A stretch of DNA of 64,000 nucleotides from the NCBI RefSeq assembly GCF_035918095.1, contig NZ_CP109137.1:1178001-1242000 (forward strand), in the 5' to 3' direction. Within the stretch, counting starts at the first letter, position 1. The number at the start of each line of letters is the position of its first letter. Both the position numbers and the translations under genes were made by a program. Below are positions 18,236-26,216 of this stretch, piece after piece. A model generated the notes under the pieces. It was not told where the DNA came from. It saw only the letters and a program-made list of their open reading frames with translations, and made no database searches. The stretch comes from Streptomyces sp. NBC_01750. GTDB lineage: Bacteria; Actinomycetota; Actinomycetes; Streptomycetales; Streptomycetaceae.

Positions 18236-18979
18236 ATGGAGACCGCTGAGCTGATCAAGTCCCTTGTCCGTGAGGGTCAATTGCTGGCCGCGGCCGCCGC
18301 CGGGGCGGGCCCTGCGGCGACCGTGCCGACCTGCCCCGGCTGGCAGGTGCGGGACCTGCTCCGGCACGTCGGCGTGGTTCACCGCTGGGCGACCGCCTTC
18401 ATCACCGAGGGCCACACACGCTTCCATCCCGCCGACGACCAGCCCGAGCTCGACGGAGACGAGTTGCTGGAGTGGTTCCGGGAGGGACACGGTCTGCTGG
18501 TGGCCGCGCTGAGCGAGGCACCCGCGGATGTGGAGTGCTGGACCTTTCTGCCCGCGCCCTCGCCGGTGGCGTTCTGGGCCAGGCGGCAGGCACACGAGAC
18601 GGCTGTCCACCGCGCGGACGCCGAGTCGGCGCTCGGCGGGAAGCCGGGGCCGGTCGCCGCGGACTTCGCGCTGGACGGCATCGACGAGCTGCTCGGCGCT
18701 TTTCACGCCCGCTCCCGGAGCCGGGTGCGCACCGAGGAGCCGCGTGTCCTGCGCGTACGGACGATCGACACGGACGAGGTGTGGACCGTACGGCTGTCGG
18801 CCGACGCTCCGCGCACGGAGCGCACCGAAGAAGGCCCTGCGGACTGTGAGTTGAGCGGCACGGCGGAGCAGCTCTATCTGACGCTGTGGAACCGGCTGCC
18901 GCTCACCACCGTGTCCGTCACCGGCGACGCGGAGCTCGCGCGGCTGTGGCGCGAGCTGTCCGCCATCACCTGGTCCTAG
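18236..18979 (+). CDS. Maleylpyruvate isomerase family, mycothiol-dependent enzyme
   Basis: 247 residues. The N-terminal DinB-like four-helix domain has CPGWQVRDLLRHVGVVHRWA and the metal-binding cluster QAHETAVHRADAE (HxxxxH). The C-terminal ~85 residues form the MDMPI-C sterol-carrier-like domain (CELSGTAEQLYLTLWNRLP). Members use mycothiol as cofactor or detoxify electrophiles; many, including this one, have no assigned substrate. A CACAAT element seven bases before the ATG and the absence of a ribosome site suggest a leaderless transcript. Confidence 0.9.
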   Translation: METAELIKSLVREGQLLAAAAAGAGPAATVPTCPGWQVRDLLRHVGVVHRWATAFITEGHTRFHPADDQPELDGDELLEWFREGHGLLVAALSEAPADVECWTFLPAPSPVAFWARRQAHETAVHRADAESALGGKPGPVAADFALDGIDELLGAFHARSRSRVRTEEPRVLRVRTIDTDEVWTVRLSADAPRTERTEEGPADCELSGTAEQLYLTLWNRLPLTTVSVTGDAELARLWRELSAITWS

Positions 18980-19038
18980 CCACTCCCTGCGGAGGCCCAC
19001 GGCATACGGAGGCCACGACATACGGGGCCCACGGAGAT

Positions 19039-19440
19039 CTACCTGGACGGGCCCGACAGCATTCTGGAGAGCACCGCGCGCTGCAGCGGCTGCACCTCGG
19101 CATGGCGGGCACGGCCGGCGTCGGTGAGCGCTACCCGCACTCCCCGCCGGTCCTCGCTGCACATCCCGCGGGTGACAAGCCCGTCCTTCTCCAGCCGCGC
19201 CACCAGGCGCGACAGCGCGCTCTGGCTCAGGTGGACCCGGGACGCCAGCTCCTGGACGCGGAAGGAACAGTCACCGCCGTCCGACGTCTCTTCGGCGAGT
19301 ACGTCGAGGACCTCGAAGTCACTGGCGCCGAGCCCGTGCTGATGCAGCTCGCGGTCGAGCTCGCAGATCGTACGGGCATGCAGCGCAAGGACGTCCCGCC
19401 ACTCCTCGACGAGCACTCGCTCGGACTTCTTCGCCGCCAT
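19039..19440 (-). CDS. MarR-family transcriptional regulator
   Basis: 133 residues with a winged helix: FEVLDVLAEETSDGGDCSFRVQELASRVHLSQSALSRLVARLEKDGLVTRGMCSEDRRGVRVALTDAGR. The DRRG wing motif is standard for MarR. It is divergent from an MFS efflux gene across 87 bases that hold an inverted repeat, the classic arrangement of a MarR repressor with its drug exporter. Confidence 0.94.
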   Translation of the reverse strand: MAAKKSERVLVEEWRDVLALHARTICELDRELHQHGLGASDFEVLDVLAEETSDGGDCSFRVQELASRVHLSQSALSRLVARLEKDGLVTRGMCSEDRRGVRVALTDAGRARHAEVQPLQRAVLSRMLSGPSR

Positions 19441-19483
19441 GACCGCACGTTAGCAGAGAAGCCGCACTTTGTTGCACCGGAAT

Positions 19484-19516
19484 TAAATGCACTTGCACTC
19501 AATGCGTGTGCATGTA
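19484..19516. promoter_or_regulatory. Inverted repeat, probable MarR operator
   Basis: TAAATGCAC (19484-19492) and GTGCATGTA (19508-19516) form an inverted repeat with eight of nine positions paired. A nested TGCAC/GTGCA pair (19494-19498 and 19508-19512) shares the right arm. It lies between the MarR and MFS start codons, twelve bases before the MFS ATG, where binding would block both promoters. The local AT content is higher than in the surrounding genes. Confidence 0.68.
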
Positions 19517-19527
19517 TTGTCCTGCTC

Positions 19528-21015
19528 ATGACCTCTCCGCTCAACGTCCCCGTAGTGCAGGAGCGCTGGAGCCCGCGGCTGTGGGGCACTCTCCTGGTGC
19601 TCTGTGCCGCGATGTTCCTCGACGCCCTCGACGTCTCGATGGTCGGCGTCGCCCTGCCCTCGATCGCGACCGACCTCCATCTGACCACCTCGACCCTGCA
19701 GTGGATCGTCAGCGGCTACATCCTCGGCTACGGCGGCCTGCTGCTCCTCGGCGGCCGTGCGGCCGACCTCCTCGGCCGGCGCCAGGTCTTCCTGATCGCG
19801 CTCGCCGTCTTCGCGCTCGCCTCACTGCTCGGCGGGCTGGTCGACTCCGGTCCGCTGCTGATCGCCAGCCGCTTCATCAAGGGGCTGAGTGCCGCGTTCA
19901 CCGCGCCCGCCGGGCTCTCCATCATCACGACGACCTTCAAGGAAGGCCCTCAGCGCAACCGTGCGCTGGCGATCTACACCACCTGCGCCGCCACCGGCTT
20001 CTCGATGGGCCTGGTCCTCTCCGGACTGCTCACCGAGGTGAGCTGGCGCCTGACCATGCTGCTGCCGGCGCCCATCGCCCTGATCGCGCTGCTGGCCGGC
20101 ATCAGGCTCATCCCGCGGAGCAGCCGTGAGGACTCGGGGAAGGGGTACGACCTGCCGGGCGCCGTCACCGGCACGGCCTCGATGCTGCTGCTCGTCTTCA
20201 CCGTCGTCCAGGCCCCCGAGGTGGGCTGGGCCTCGGCGCGCACCCTGCTCTCCTTCCTCGCTGTCGCCGTGCTGCTCACCGTGTTCGTCACCATCGAACG
20301 GCGCAGCTCGCACCCGCTGATCCGGCTGGGTGTGCTGCGCTCGGGCAGCCAGATCCGCGCCAACCTCGGCGCGGCCTTCTTCTTCGGCTCGTACGTCGGC
20401 TTCCAGTTCCTCGTCACGCAGTACATGCAGTCCCTGCTCGGCTGGTCGGCGCTCCAAACGGCGCTGGCCTTCCTTCCGGCGGGCGCTCTGGTGGCGCTCT
20501 CCTCGACGAAGATCGGCTCGGTCGTGGACCGGTTCGGCACGCCGCGCGTGATAGCCGCCGGCTTCACGCTGCTGGTGATCGGGTACGCGCTCTTCGTCCA
20601 GATCGACCTCACGCCGAGCTACGCCGCTGTGATCCTGCCGTCGATGCTGCTGCTCGGCGCGGCCTGCGCGCTGATCTTCCCCTCGCTCAACATCCAGGCC
20701 ACCAACGGGGTGGAGGACCACGAGCAGGGCATGGTCTCCGGCCTGCTCAACACCTCGATCCAGGTCGGGGGCGCGATCTTCCTGGCGGTCGTCACCGCGG
20801 TGATCACAGCGGGCGGTGACACGGGCCGCTCACCGCAGGAGGTGCTCGACAGCTTCCGGCCGGGCCTGGTGGTGGTGACCGCGGTCGCGGCAGCAGGACT
20901 GCTGATCACGCTGACCGGGCTGCGCGCCCGCCGTGCGGTGCCGAGCGTCCTGGTCGCGAAGTCCGCCGGACTGCCGGTTCGGGAAGAGCCCGAGCCGGTG
21001 GCGGTCGGAGACTGA
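19528..21015 (+). CDS. DHA2-family (EmrB/QacA) MFS drug efflux transporter
   Basis: 495 residues, about fourteen membrane helices. Helix 1 carries FLDALDVSMVGVALPSIATDL, and the loop after helix 2 has GGRAADLLGRRQVF (MFS motif A). The start at 19528 is the first ATG after the divergent regulatory region; no clear ribosome site. DHA2 proteins export drugs, antiseptics or secondary metabolites by proton antiport. Regulation by the divergent MarR gene is likely. Confidence 0.92.
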   Translation: MTSPLNVPVVQERWSPRLWGTLLVLCAAMFLDALDVSMVGVALPSIATDLHLTTSTLQWIVSGYILGYGGLLLLGGRAADLLGRRQVFLIALAVFALASLLGGLVDSGPLLIASRFIKGLSAAFTAPAGLSIITTTFKEGPQRNRALAIYTTCAATGFSMGLVLSGLLTEVSWRLTMLLPAPIALIALLAGIRLIPRSSREDSGKGYDLPGAVTGTASMLLLVFTVVQAPEVGWASARTLLSFLAVAVLLTVFVTIERRSSHPLIRLGVLRSGSQIRANLGAAFFFGSYVGFQFLVTQYMQSLLGWSALQTALAFLPAGALVALSSTKIGSVVDRFGTPRVIAAGFTLLVIGYALFVQIDLTPSYAAVILPSMLLLGAACALIFPSLNIQATNGVEDHEQGMVSGLLNTSIQVGGAIFLAVVTAVITAGGDTGRSPQEVLDSFRPGLVVVTAVAAAGLLITLTGLRARRAVPSVLVAKSAGLPVREEPEPVAVGD

Positions 21016-21041
21016 CCCACAGCGGCTCTCTCCAGGGGGAC

Positions 21042-21074
21042 GGCGGCCGGCGGGCTCCTTGCCCGCCGGCCGCC
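21042..21074 (+). terminator. Strong GC hairpin after MFS gene
   Basis: A perfect 14-bp stem (GGCGGCCGGCGGGC at 21042-21055 with its complement at 21061-21074) and a five-base loop TCCTT follow the MFS stop codon by 26 bases. No T-run follows, which is usual for Streptomyces terminators. Confidence 0.75.
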
Positions 21075-21093
21075 GCACTGTGACACTTCGGAC

Positions 21094-21369
21094 ATGGGGC
21101 GACGTACACAGGCGGAGCGGGACGCCTTGACCATCGAGACCGGATACGCGCTCATCAGCGCGGTCCTGGTCGCCGCGGTCGCTTTCGGAGTGGTCGCGGG
21201 ACCGAAGCTGATGTTCGCCATGCCGTACGCCGCCGAGCGCGGGCTGCTCATCGCGGGCGCCGCGGCGGCCGCGGTCGCCTTCGTAGCGCGCGTCGTTACT
21301 GTGCTGTGGCGCTTTCCGCGTACGCCGCCTCAGCCGAGCCAGCCGGGCCGTACCAGCCCCGACTCATAA
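21094..21369 (+). CDS. Small membrane protein, DUF6332-like
   Basis: 91 residues. QAERDALTIETGYALISAVLVAAVAFGVVAGP and ERGLLIAGAAAAAVAFVARVVTVL form two membrane helices. The R-x-Q-A-E-R-D-A opening is what I recall of the Streptomyces DUF6332 proteins. Function unknown. Its last 40 bases overlap the 3' end of the convergent response-regulator gene, so the proline-rich tail is read from sequence that also encodes the regulator's C-terminus. Confidence 0.7.
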   Translation: MGRRTQAERDALTIETGYALISAVLVAAVAFGVVAGPKLMFAMPYAAERGLLIAGAAAAAVAFVARVVTVLWRFPRTPPQPSQPGRTSPDS

Positions 21370-21995
21370 GCCAGCACGACGAGTTGGGCCCGGTCACGAG
21401 CGCCGAGCTTCACCATCGTGCGGCTCACATGCGTCTTGGCGGTGAGCGGGCTGACGACGAGCCGGCGTGCGATCTCCTCGTTGGAGAGGCCGATGCCCAC
21501 CAGGGCCATCACCTCCCGCTCCCTTTCGGTGAGTTCGGCGAGGCCCGCGGCGTCCGTGGGCGCTTTGGAGCGGGCCGCGAACTCCGCGATCAGACGCCGC
21601 GTCACTCCCGGCGACAGCAACGCGTCCCCGTGCACCACTGCCCGTACCGCCCGCAGCAGTTCCTCCGGCTCCGTGTCCTTGACCAGGAAGCCCGAAGCAC
21701 CGGAGCGGATGGCCTCGAAGACGTACTCGTCGAGCTCGAAGGTGGTGAGCATGACCACCTTCACCCCGTTCAGCCGCTCGTCCTCGGTGATCCGGCGGGT
21801 GGCGGCGAGACCGTCGAGCACTGGCATACGGATGTCCATCAGCACCACATCGGGGCTCAGTTCGCGCACCAGCCGCACCGCCTCCTCGCCATCAGCGGCC
21901 TCGCCCGCCACAACAATGTCCGGCTGAGCGTCGAGCAACGCCCGGAATCCTGCCCTGACCAGCAGCTGGTCATCGGCGAGCAGTACGCGGATCAC
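21330..21995 (-). CDS. NarL/LuxR-family response regulator
   Basis: 221 residues. The receiver domain has acidic residues D8 and D9, phosphoacceptor D54 (VVLMDIRMP), the conserved Thr in VVMLTTFELDEYV and Lys in FLVKD. The output domain is a LuxR-type helix-turn-helix (LTEREREVMALVGIGLSNEEIARRLVVSPLTAKTHVSRTMVKLGARDRAQLV). Its start overlaps the kinase stop codon (ATGA), so the two are translated together. Confidence 0.96.
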   Translation of the reverse strand: MIRVLLADDQLLVRAGFRALLDAQPDIVVAGEAADGEEAVRLVRELSPDVVLMDIRMPVLDGLAATRRITEDERLNGVKVVMLTTFELDEYVFEAIRSGASGFLVKDTEPEELLRAVRAVVHGDALLSPGVTRRLIAEFAARSKAPTDAAGLAELTEREREVMALVGIGLSNEEIARRLVVSPLTAKTHVSRTMVKLGARDRAQLVVLAYESGLVRPGWLG

Positions 21996-23218
21996 ATCGT
22001 CTCCTTCGGCTGCACAGGGAGGTCGGCTCGTACCCCGAAGCCGCCGTCAGGGCGCGGACCCGCCTCGATCGTGCCACCGAGGGCTGCGGCACGCTCCCGC
22101 ATTCCGACGAGGCCGTTGCCGCTGCCGTCCGCGTCCGAGCCGGTGGCCGGCCCTTCGTCGTCGATCCGGAGGTCGAGGCGGCCGGGCGCATAGCCGATCC
22201 GTACCCGTGCGGTGCGCGAGCCCGAGTGCCGTACGACGTTGGTCAGTGCCTCCTGGACAATCCGGAAGGCGGCGAGATCCGTGCCGGGCGGGAGCGCGAT
22301 CCGGTCGCCGTCCGTCTCGACCTCGACGCTCAGTCCGGCGCCCGCGGCCTGTTCGACGAGTTCGGGCAGCCGGTCGAGGCCGGGCGCGGGCGCGCGTGGG
22401 GCGTCCCCCGGCGTACGCAGCGTGTCGAGGACCTGCCGCACTTCGCCCAGCGCCTCCTTGCTGGCCGCCTTGATGGTGGTGAGCGCGGTGCGGGCCTGCT
22501 CGGGGTTGCTGTCGAGCAGCGCGAGGCCCACGCCCGCCTGGACGTTGATGACCGAGATGGAGTGCGCGAGGACGTCGTGCAGCTCGCGGGCGATCCGCAG
22601 TCGCTCCTCGTCGGTGCGGCGTTTCTCGGCGGCGGCGCGCTCGACGCGCTCACGGGCCCAGACCTCGCGTCGGATGCGTACGAGCTCCGAGGCCGCGAGG
22701 ACGGCCACCACCCAGGCGGCGACGACCAATTCCTGCCCCCAGGGCGCGGCTTTGTCGCCGTGCGGCGGCAGATCGGCGTAAAGCCAGTGGGCGATCAGCA
22801 GATGCCCCACCCAGAGGCCACCGACGGCCCACCAGGCGGCATGCCGGTGCCCGGAGGTGATGGCGGCGAAAGCCCCGACCGCGACGGTGAGGAAGACCGG
22901 ACCGTACGGATAGCCCGCGGCGAAGTAGACCAGCGCTGTCGCGGCCGTGCCGAAGACGGCGACGACGGGCCACCGGTTGCGCAGCAGCAGGAACGCCGGC
23001 CCCGCGAGCAGCAACACCTGCGCGAAGGCGTCGAGCGGCTCACGGTGCTGGCCGTGAGCGGCGAAATTCGACCCCACCAGCACGAACACGGCCAGCACGA
23101 GGGTCGAGGGCCAGGGCACCCTTGCGTTGTTCCGCCGTTCCTCCCAGTGACGCAGCGGCGGTGGTCCGCCGCGCGGCCAGGGGGGACCACCGCAGTTTCG
23201 GGTGCGCTGCTCTTCCAT
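21992..23218 (-). CDS. NarL-type sensor histidine kinase
   Basis: 408 residues. About five or six membrane helices occupy residues 35-175, with no large external sensor loop, so the input is likely in or near the membrane. The HisKA_3 segment ERLRIARELHDVLAHSISVINVQAGV carries the phosphoacceptor His, and the HATPase domain has VVRHSGSRTARV (N box) and GNGLVGMRERAAALGG (G box). Partner of the overlapping response-regulator gene. Signal and targets are not evident from neighbours. Confidence 0.95.
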   Translation of the reverse strand: MEEQRTRNCGGPPWPRGGPPPLRHWEERRNNARVPWPSTLVLAVFVLVGSNFAAHGQHREPLDAFAQVLLLAGPAFLLLRNRWPVVAVFGTAATALVYFAAGYPYGPVFLTVAVGAFAAITSGHRHAAWWAVGGLWVGHLLIAHWLYADLPPHGDKAAPWGQELVVAAWVVAVLAASELVRIRREVWARERVERAAAEKRRTDEERLRIARELHDVLAHSISVINVQAGVGLALLDSNPEQARTALTTIKAASKEALGEVRQVLDTLRTPGDAPRAPAPGLDRLPELVEQAAGAGLSVEVETDGDRIALPPGTDLAAFRIVQEALTNVVRHSGSRTARVRIGYAPGRLDLRIDDEGPATGSDADGSGNGLVGMRERAAALGGTIEAGPRPDGGFGVRADLPVQPKETM

Positions 23219-23447
23219 ACGGCAACGCTAAACCGGGGCCGGGGCGGTGGGCGTCAGCCAGGCGTGGCGATCACGCGTACTCCCTGCGCAGTACGGCGTC
23301 GGAAGCCGGCGCCTCCGGAGCCCGACGCGGGAGTGCAGCCGCCGCTGCGGTCCGGGCGCCCACCGGTCGGCGCGGCCCGCGACGCGCATGGCCACCGTTG
23401 CGTACACGGCGAAGGTGAGGGAGGGGATTCCGGCCGCGGCGGTGACC

Positions 23448-24143
23448 TCAGCGGTGCCGCAGGCCGACCTCGTGCGCGAGGCGGGCGGCGGCCTGGCCGA
23501 AGAAGGCGTCCCGATCCTCGACGACCCGGTTGAACTGGCCGAAGAGCTCGAAGGAGATGAGGCCGAAGAGCTGGGACCAGGCGGCCACCAGAGCCACCAC
23601 GACGGCCGGCGGCAGGTCGGGAGCGATATCGGCGGTGAGCCGGTGCGCTTCGGGGCGCAGTTCCTCGGCGAGCGGCGGTAGCGCGAGGCCGCCCGAGCGG
23701 TGGGCGTCGCGGCTGACGGAGATCAGCGCGAGGCCGACGCGGGAGGCGGGTCCGACGGTGTCCTGGGGCGCGGTGTAGCCGGGTACCGGAGAGCCGTAGA
23801 TCAAGGCGTACTCATGGGGGTGGGCGAGGGCCCAGATGCGTACGGCCGAACAGATGGCGGTCCAGCGGGCGGGGTGGTCGTGGGGGTCCCGGGCAGCGGC
23901 GAGGGCGGCCTCGGCCGCGGCGCCGACCGCGTCGTAGGCATCGACGATGAGGGCGGTCAGCAGATCGTCACGGCTCGGGAAGTAGCGGTAGAGGGCCGAG
24001 GACACCATGCCGAGCTCCCGGGCGACGGCGCGCAGGGAGAGCTTCGCCGCGCCCTCGGCGGCGAGCTGCCTGCGAGCCTCGTCCTTGATGGCTGCGGTGA
24101 CTTCGATACGGGCACGTTCCCTGGCCCCACGGATCGTGGTCAT
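23448..24143 (-). CDS. TetR-family regulator with TetR_C_13/WHG-type C-terminus
   Basis: 231 residues from the ATG at 24143, after which TTIRGARERARIEVTAAIKDEARRQLAAEGAAKLSLRAVARELGMVSSALYRYFPSRDDLLTALI forms the DNA-binding domain. The C-terminal part (ALIYGSPVPGY, WSQLFGLISFELFGQF) matches the actinobacterial TetR subgroup with a WHG-like domain. It is divergent from a deazaflavin oxidoreductase gene, with several matching palindromes in the gap. The 229 bases beyond its stop codon (23219-23447) contain nothing I can identify. Confidence 0.93.
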   Translation of the reverse strand: MTTIRGARERARIEVTAAIKDEARRQLAAEGAAKLSLRAVARELGMVSSALYRYFPSRDDLLTALIVDAYDAVGAAAEAALAAARDPHDHPARWTAICSAVRIWALAHPHEYALIYGSPVPGYTAPQDTVGPASRVGLALISVSRDAHRSGGLALPPLAEELRPEAHRLTADIAPDLPPAVVVALVAAWSQLFGLISFELFGQFNRVVEDRDAFFGQAAARLAHEVGLRHR

Positions 24144-24184
24144 GGGGTGCAGTCTTTCACGTTTCGGAGCACTGACCAACAACG

Positions 24185-24251
24185 AGAGCAGTGCTCTTGC
24201 TTTGGATCACCGATCAGAGGCACACTGCTCTCAAGCGAGAGCACTGCTCTC
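24185..24251. promoter_or_regulatory. Array of AGAGCA/TGCTCT palindromes, TetR operators
   Basis: AGAGCA-G-TGCTCT at 24185-24197 is a perfect 6-1-6 palindrome, and GAGAGCA-C-TGCTCTC at 24237-24251 is a perfect 7-1-7 version. A further half site TGCTCTC at 24226-24232 pairs with GAGAGCA at 24237-24243. Five half sites of one heptamer within 67 bases, between a TetR start and the divergent oxidoreductase start, strongly indicate the TetR operators. Confidence 0.82.
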
Positions 24252-24282
24252 TCAACGACTCTCTCGACCAGTGGAGATCACC

Positions 24283-24732
24283 ATGACGCAGGCGCACTAC
24301 GTGAAACCCGGCCGCTTCGACAACATCGTCAACGGCGCCATCGGCTGGCTGGCCCGCCGCGGCGTCAGTCTGATGGGCACCGCGGAGCTCTCCGTGCGCG
24401 GCCGCACCAGCGGCGAGTGGCGACGCATCCCGGTCAACCCGCTCCCCTACGAGGGCGGCCCGTATCTGATCTCCGCCCGCGGCCACTCCCAGTGGGTCCG
24501 CAATCTGCGCGCCGCGGGCGGCGGGCAGCTCCAAGTAGGCCGCAAGACCCAGCAGTTCACCGCGGTGGAGTTGACCGACGAAGAGAAGCCCACACTACTG
24601 CGCACCTACCTCGAGCGCTGGGGATGGGAGGTCGGCCGGTTCTTCGGCGACGTCAACGCCAAGTCCACGGACGAGGAGTTGCTCGCCGCGGCGCACAAGC
24701 ACCCCGTCTTCCGGATCACTGTGACCAAGTGA
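24283..24732 (+). CDS. Nitroreductase-family deazaflavin (F420)-dependent oxidoreductase
   Basis: 149 residues, Ddn/FDOR-A type split beta-barrel: GRTSGEWRRIPVNPLPYEGGPYLISARGHSQWVRNLRAAGGGQLQVG is the diagnostic F420-binding core. GTGGAG precedes the ATG by six bases. Members reduce nitro compounds, quinones or enones with F420H2. Operators directly upstream and a divergent TetR suggest induction by a small electrophile, which is inference. Confidence 0.93.
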   Translation: MTQAHYVKPGRFDNIVNGAIGWLARRGVSLMGTAELSVRGRTSGEWRRIPVNPLPYEGGPYLISARGHSQWVRNLRAAGGGQLQVGRKTQQFTAVELTDEEKPTLLRTYLERWGWEVGRFFGDVNAKSTDEELLAAAHKHPVFRITVTK

Positions 24733-24853
24733 CACCGGGCCCGGGCACCACGACGGCGCGGAGCGGCGTCAATGGCGACGCAGGGGGGCGACATCGTGAC
24801 GCAGGGCCGGGCGACACCCCGGCCCGGGCAGCCAGGACGGCCCGGCCGGCCCG

Positions 24854-26107
24854 CTAGGCCCGTCGGTCCATCATTTCCAGCGCCCTCCGCGCCACCGCAT
24901 GCGTACGCACCAGACCGGCCAGCGTCGTCGACCCGCGCGTTATGTCCGCGAACGCCTTCCACGCGGGCCGGAAACCGGTGATCGCCGCATGCAGCAGCCC
25001 CGGCCGGCGCTCGAAGATCGCGAGCATCCGCCGCCCGACCCCCATCTCCACACCCAGCCCGGCCTTGATCGCGAACGCGTAGTTCAGCGCCTGCCTGCGG
25101 GCGTCCACGGCATCGTGGGCCTCCGAGATCCGTACGGCCCAGTCCCCCGCGAGCCGCCCCGACCGCAGAGCGAAGGAGATACCTTCCCGGGTCCACGGCT
25201 CGAGCAGCCCGGCCGCGTCCCCGCACACCAGCACGCGCCCGCGCGACAGCGGCGAGTCGTCGCTGCGGCACCGGGTCAGATGCCCCGAGGAGATCGCCGG
25301 CTCGAATCCCGCGAGACCCAGGCGGGCGATGAAGTCCTCCAGATAGCGCTTGGTCGCCGTCCCCTTGCCGCGGGCCGAGATCACTCCGACCGTCAGTGTC
25401 CGTCCCTTGGGGAACACCCAGCCGTAACTCCCGGGCATCGGGCCCCAGTCGATGAGCACCCGGCCCGCCCAGTCGTCGGCCACTGTCGCCGGTACCGGAA
25501 TCTCCACCTCCAGGCCGAGATCGACCTGGTCGAGCTTCACGCCGACATGCGCGCCTATCCGGCCCGCGCTGCCGTCCGCGCCGACGACCGCACGCGCCAG
25601 CACGGTTTCGCCGTCGGCGAGCACGACGGCGACCGTGCGCCGGTCCGGGACGGCAGGTCCGTGCTGCTCGACGCGGGACACGGTCGCTCCGGTCCGCAGC
25701 ACGGCACCGGCCTTCTGCGCCTGCTCCACAAGACCGGCGTCGAACTCGGGTCGGTTGATGAGCCCGAAGAGCATCCTCTTGGAGCGGCGGGTACGGGCCA
25801 GCTTGCCGTTCAGCGAGAAGGTGACGGCGTGCACCCTGTCCAGCAGCGGCAGTTCGAAGCCCGGCGGGAGGCTGTCGCGCGAGGGGCCGATGATCCCTCC
25901 GCCACAGGTCTTGTAGCGGGGCAGCTCCGACTTTTCCAACAGGAGCACCTGACGGCCCGCGGCCGCCGCCGCATAGGCCGCCGAAGCTCCCGCGGGCCCG
26001 CCGCCGACCACGACGACGTCCCACACCGTCTCGCCGTGCTCACCTACGGCATCTGCGTTCTCGCTGCTCACGATCTGCTTATGCTCCCGATCCGACGCGT
26101 GATCCAT
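24854..26107 (-). CDS. Geranylgeranyl reductase family FAD-dependent oxidoreductase
   Basis: 417 residues. FAD Rossmann motif VVVVGGGPAGASAAYAAAAAG, the family's YKTCGGGIIGPS segment, and the second FAD motif VLVCGDAAGLLEPWTREGISFALRSG are all present. Members hydrogenate isoprenoid chains or oxidise related lipids; in Streptomyces several are involved in menaquinone or terpenoid saturation. The start at 26107 has weak support: a Met-poor charged tail of ~25 residues precedes the Rossmann strand. Divergent from the M20 peptidase gene. Confidence 0.9.
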   Translation of the reverse strand: MDHASDREHKQIVSSENADAVGEHGETVWDVVVVGGGPAGASAAYAAAAAGRQVLLLEKSELPRYKTCGGGIIGPSRDSLPPGFELPLLDRVHAVTFSLNGKLARTRRSKRMLFGLINRPEFDAGLVEQAQKAGAVLRTGATVSRVEQHGPAVPDRRTVAVVLADGETVLARAVVGADGSAGRIGAHVGVKLDQVDLGLEVEIPVPATVADDWAGRVLIDWGPMPGSYGWVFPKGRTLTVGVISARGKGTATKRYLEDFIARLGLAGFEPAISSGHLTRCRSDDSPLSRGRVLVCGDAAGLLEPWTREGISFALRSGRLAGDWAVRISEAHDAVDARRQALNYAFAIKAGLGVEMGVGRRMLAIFERRPGLLHAAITGFRPAWKAFADITRGSTTLAGLVRTHAVARRALEMMDRRA

Positions 26108-26216
26108 GTTCTCGACGGCATCCTACGGCGCGGTCACTTCCCGCCCCTGTGCGAGGATCAACCACACATTCGCCGTACACACACGGCACAACGTCGCACC
26201 CACGAGGAGCGTGCCC

